Shown here piece after piece: positions 3,860 to 5,153 of a stretch of DNA of 5,153 nt (its first letter is position 1; every line of letters starts with the position of its first letter). The notes under the pieces were generated by a model, which was not told the origin of the DNA, did not search any database, and saw only the letters and a list, made by a program, of their open reading frames with translations. Origin of the DNA: Brucellaceae bacterium (GTDB taxonomy: Bacteria > Pseudomonadota > Alphaproteobacteria > Rhizobiales > Rhizobiaceae). The stretch covers positions 1-5,153 of the forward strand of contig JAIRVW010000151.1 of the NCBI GenBank assembly GCA_031253705.1, given 5' to 3'. A program made the position numbers and the translations under genes.

Positions 3860-5153
3860 ATGAAATTCACACTTTCCTGGCTCAAGGATCACCTTGAAAC
3901 CGACGCCACGCTGGAAGAAATCCTTGAAAAGCTGACAGATATCGGTCTGGAAGTAGACGGGGTTGATGACCGTGCGGCCTTCAAAACTTTTAAAATCGCC
4001 AAAGTGCTGACCGCTGTTCAGCATCCGGATGCGGATAAGCTGCGCGTTCTCACCGTGGATACCGGTGAAGGCCAGCCGGTACAGGTCGTGTGTGGTGCAC
4101 CAAATGCCCGCGCCGGTCTGGTGGGCGTGCTCGGTAAGCCTGGCGATTATGTGCCGGGTCTGGATGTTACGCTGTCTGTCGGCAAAATCCGCGGCGTTGA
4201 GAGCTTCGGCATGATGTGTTCCGAGCGTGAGTTGGAACTGTCGGATGAGCATAACGGCATTATTGATTTGGCCGCTGATGCGCCGGTAGGTATGAGCTTT
4301 GCGACCTATATGGGCATTGATGATCCGATCATTGAAGTCGGTCTCACACCAAACCGTGCGGATTGCACCGGTGTGCACGGTATTGCCCGCGATCTGGCCG
4401 CAGCCGGACTTGGTAAGCTCAAAGGTGATGTGATTGCGCCGGTCAAAGGCGCAGGTGCGACACCGGTTAAGGTTATTCTTGATCAGGATGCGGACAAGCC
4501 GTTCTGTAACGGTTTTGCCTTGCGTCTCGTTAAGGGCGTTAAAAACGGCCCGAGCCCGAAATGGCTGCAGCAGCGCCTGACAGCAGTTGGCCTGCGTCCG
4601 ATCAATGCGCTGGTGGATATCACCAATTATGTGACCTTTGATTATGGCCGTCCGCTGCATGTGTTTGATGCTGCGAAAGTGCAGGGCAACCTGACTGTTC
4701 GCGCCGCCAAGGACGGTGAAACCGTACTGGCACTCGATCAGCGCGAATATAAGCTCTCGGATAATCATTATGTGATTGCCGATGAAAAAGGCGTGGAATC
4801 TATCGCCGGTATCATGGGCGGCGAACATTCCGGTTGCGATGAAAACACCAAGGATGTGCTGATTGAGTCTGCGCTCTGGGATGCACGTATGATTGCGCGT
4901 ACCGGCCGTGAGCTGGGCATCATCACCGATGCACGCTATCGTTTTGAACGCGGCGTTGATCCGGAAATGATGGCATCCGGCGTCGAACTGGCGACCAAAA
5001 TGGTGCTGGATTTCTGCGGCGGTGAACCAACCGAAACAGAAACTGTCGGCTATACGCCATACAGCCCGCGCGCCATTGAATTTCCGGTATCAGAAGTTAA
5101 GCGCCTGACCGGTCTTGAAGTGGCCTATCAGGATGCTGCTGATATTCTGACAC
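3860..5153 (+). CDS. pheT: Phenylalanyl-tRNA synthetase beta subunit, N-terminal part (EC 6.1.1.20); cut by window edge
   Basis: The reading frame runs from ATG3860 for 431 codons plus one base to the window end without a stop. This is roughly half of the usual 800-residue subunit. AGGAAGG (3844-3850) lies 9 nt upstream. It begins [20 protein letters not shown]. An EMAP-II-like tRNA-binding OB fold follows (about 39-148), with [15 protein letters not shown] (55-69) and [19 protein letters not shown] (109-127). Next come [20 protein letters not shown] (161-180) and the B3/B4 editing domain (about 210-385). This contains [14 protein letters not shown] (245-258), GRPLHVFDA (263-271), GIMGGEHSG (317-325) and [11 protein letters not shown] (359-369). 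The B5 domain is just beginning at the edge. His267 and Glu336 appear to match E. coli editing-site His261 and Glu334, so Tyr-tRNA-Phe proofreading is probably intact. It is co-transcribed with pheS. Confidence 0.97.
   Translation, partial: MKFTLSWLKDHLETDATLEEILEKLTDIGLEVDGVDDRAAFKTFKIAKVLTAVQHPDADKLRVLTVDTGEGQPVQVVCGAPNARAGLVGVLGKPGDYVPGLDVTLSVGKIRGVESFGMMCSERELELSDEHNGIIDLAADAPVGMSFATYMGIDDPIIEVGLTPNRADCTGVHGIARDLAAAGLGKLKGDVIAPVKGAGATPVKVILDQDADKPFCNGFALRLVKGVKNGPSPKWLQQRLTAVGLRPINALVDITNYVTFDYGRPLHVFDAAKVQGNLTVRAAKDGETVLALDQREYKLSDNHYVIADEKGVESIAGIMGGEHSGCDENTKDVLIESALWDARMIARTGRELGIITDARYRFERGVDPEMMASGVELATKMVLDFCGGEPTETETVGYTPYSPRAIEFPVSEVKRLTGLEVAYQDAADILT

Noticed and set aside
3785..4828. 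347-codon open frame antisense to pheT
   Set aside because: It is a shadow of pheT, whose frame carries all expected domains in order. Being nearly head-to-tail with the pheS antisense frame is coincidence.

Overview
The window is a housekeeping translation locus from an alphaproteobacterium, most likely a member of Hyphomicrobiales close to Brucella/Ochrobactrum. The basis is recalled similarity of the IF3, L20 and PheS proteins, the 133-residue L20 (longer than the roughly 118 residues of E. coli), and a degenerate palindromic intergenic repeat of the kind common in that group. I could run no database search, so the genus is inference.

Layout. (1) Minus strand, 609 to 1: the first 203 codons of an ABHD10-like serine alpha/beta hydrolase, cut by the window edge at its probable catalytic aspartate. 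(2) 610-962: a divergent intergenic region with a candidate hydrolase promoter, a terminator-like hairpin and a strong stem-loop in the infC leader. (3) Plus strand, 963-1502: infC (IF3) starting at a non-canonical ATT behind a strong ribosome binding site, then an intrinsic terminator. (4) 1503-1811: a structured region upstream of rpmI. (5) 1812-2015 rpmI (L35) and 2040-2441 rplT (L20), then a second strong intrinsic terminator. (6) 2520-2729: a palindrome-rich intergenic repeat. (7) 2730-3839 pheS and 3860 to the edge, the first 431 codons of pheT, 20 nt apart.

The order infC-rpmI-rplT-pheS-pheT is the same as in E. coli. All five products serve translation: IF3 controls initiation fidelity and subunit recycling, L35 and L20 build the 50S subunit, and PheS/PheT form the heterotetrameric phenylalanyl-tRNA synthetase. 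Here two intrinsic terminators appear to divide the cluster into three transcription units (infC; rpmI-rplT; pheST). Each is preceded by a structured, non-coding leader.

I see no novel multi-gene system, mobile element, CRISPR array, tRNA or rRNA. The points worth a second look are regulatory. They are the ATT start of infC, two look-alike hairpins with an alternative pairing upstream of rpmI (a candidate L20 operator), an infC leader stem-loop with a competing stem, and the palindromic repeat before pheS. Two real genes at the window edges (hydrolase and pheT) lack a stop codon inside the window, and the true infC start is not an NTG codon, so simple ORF calling would miss or truncate all three.
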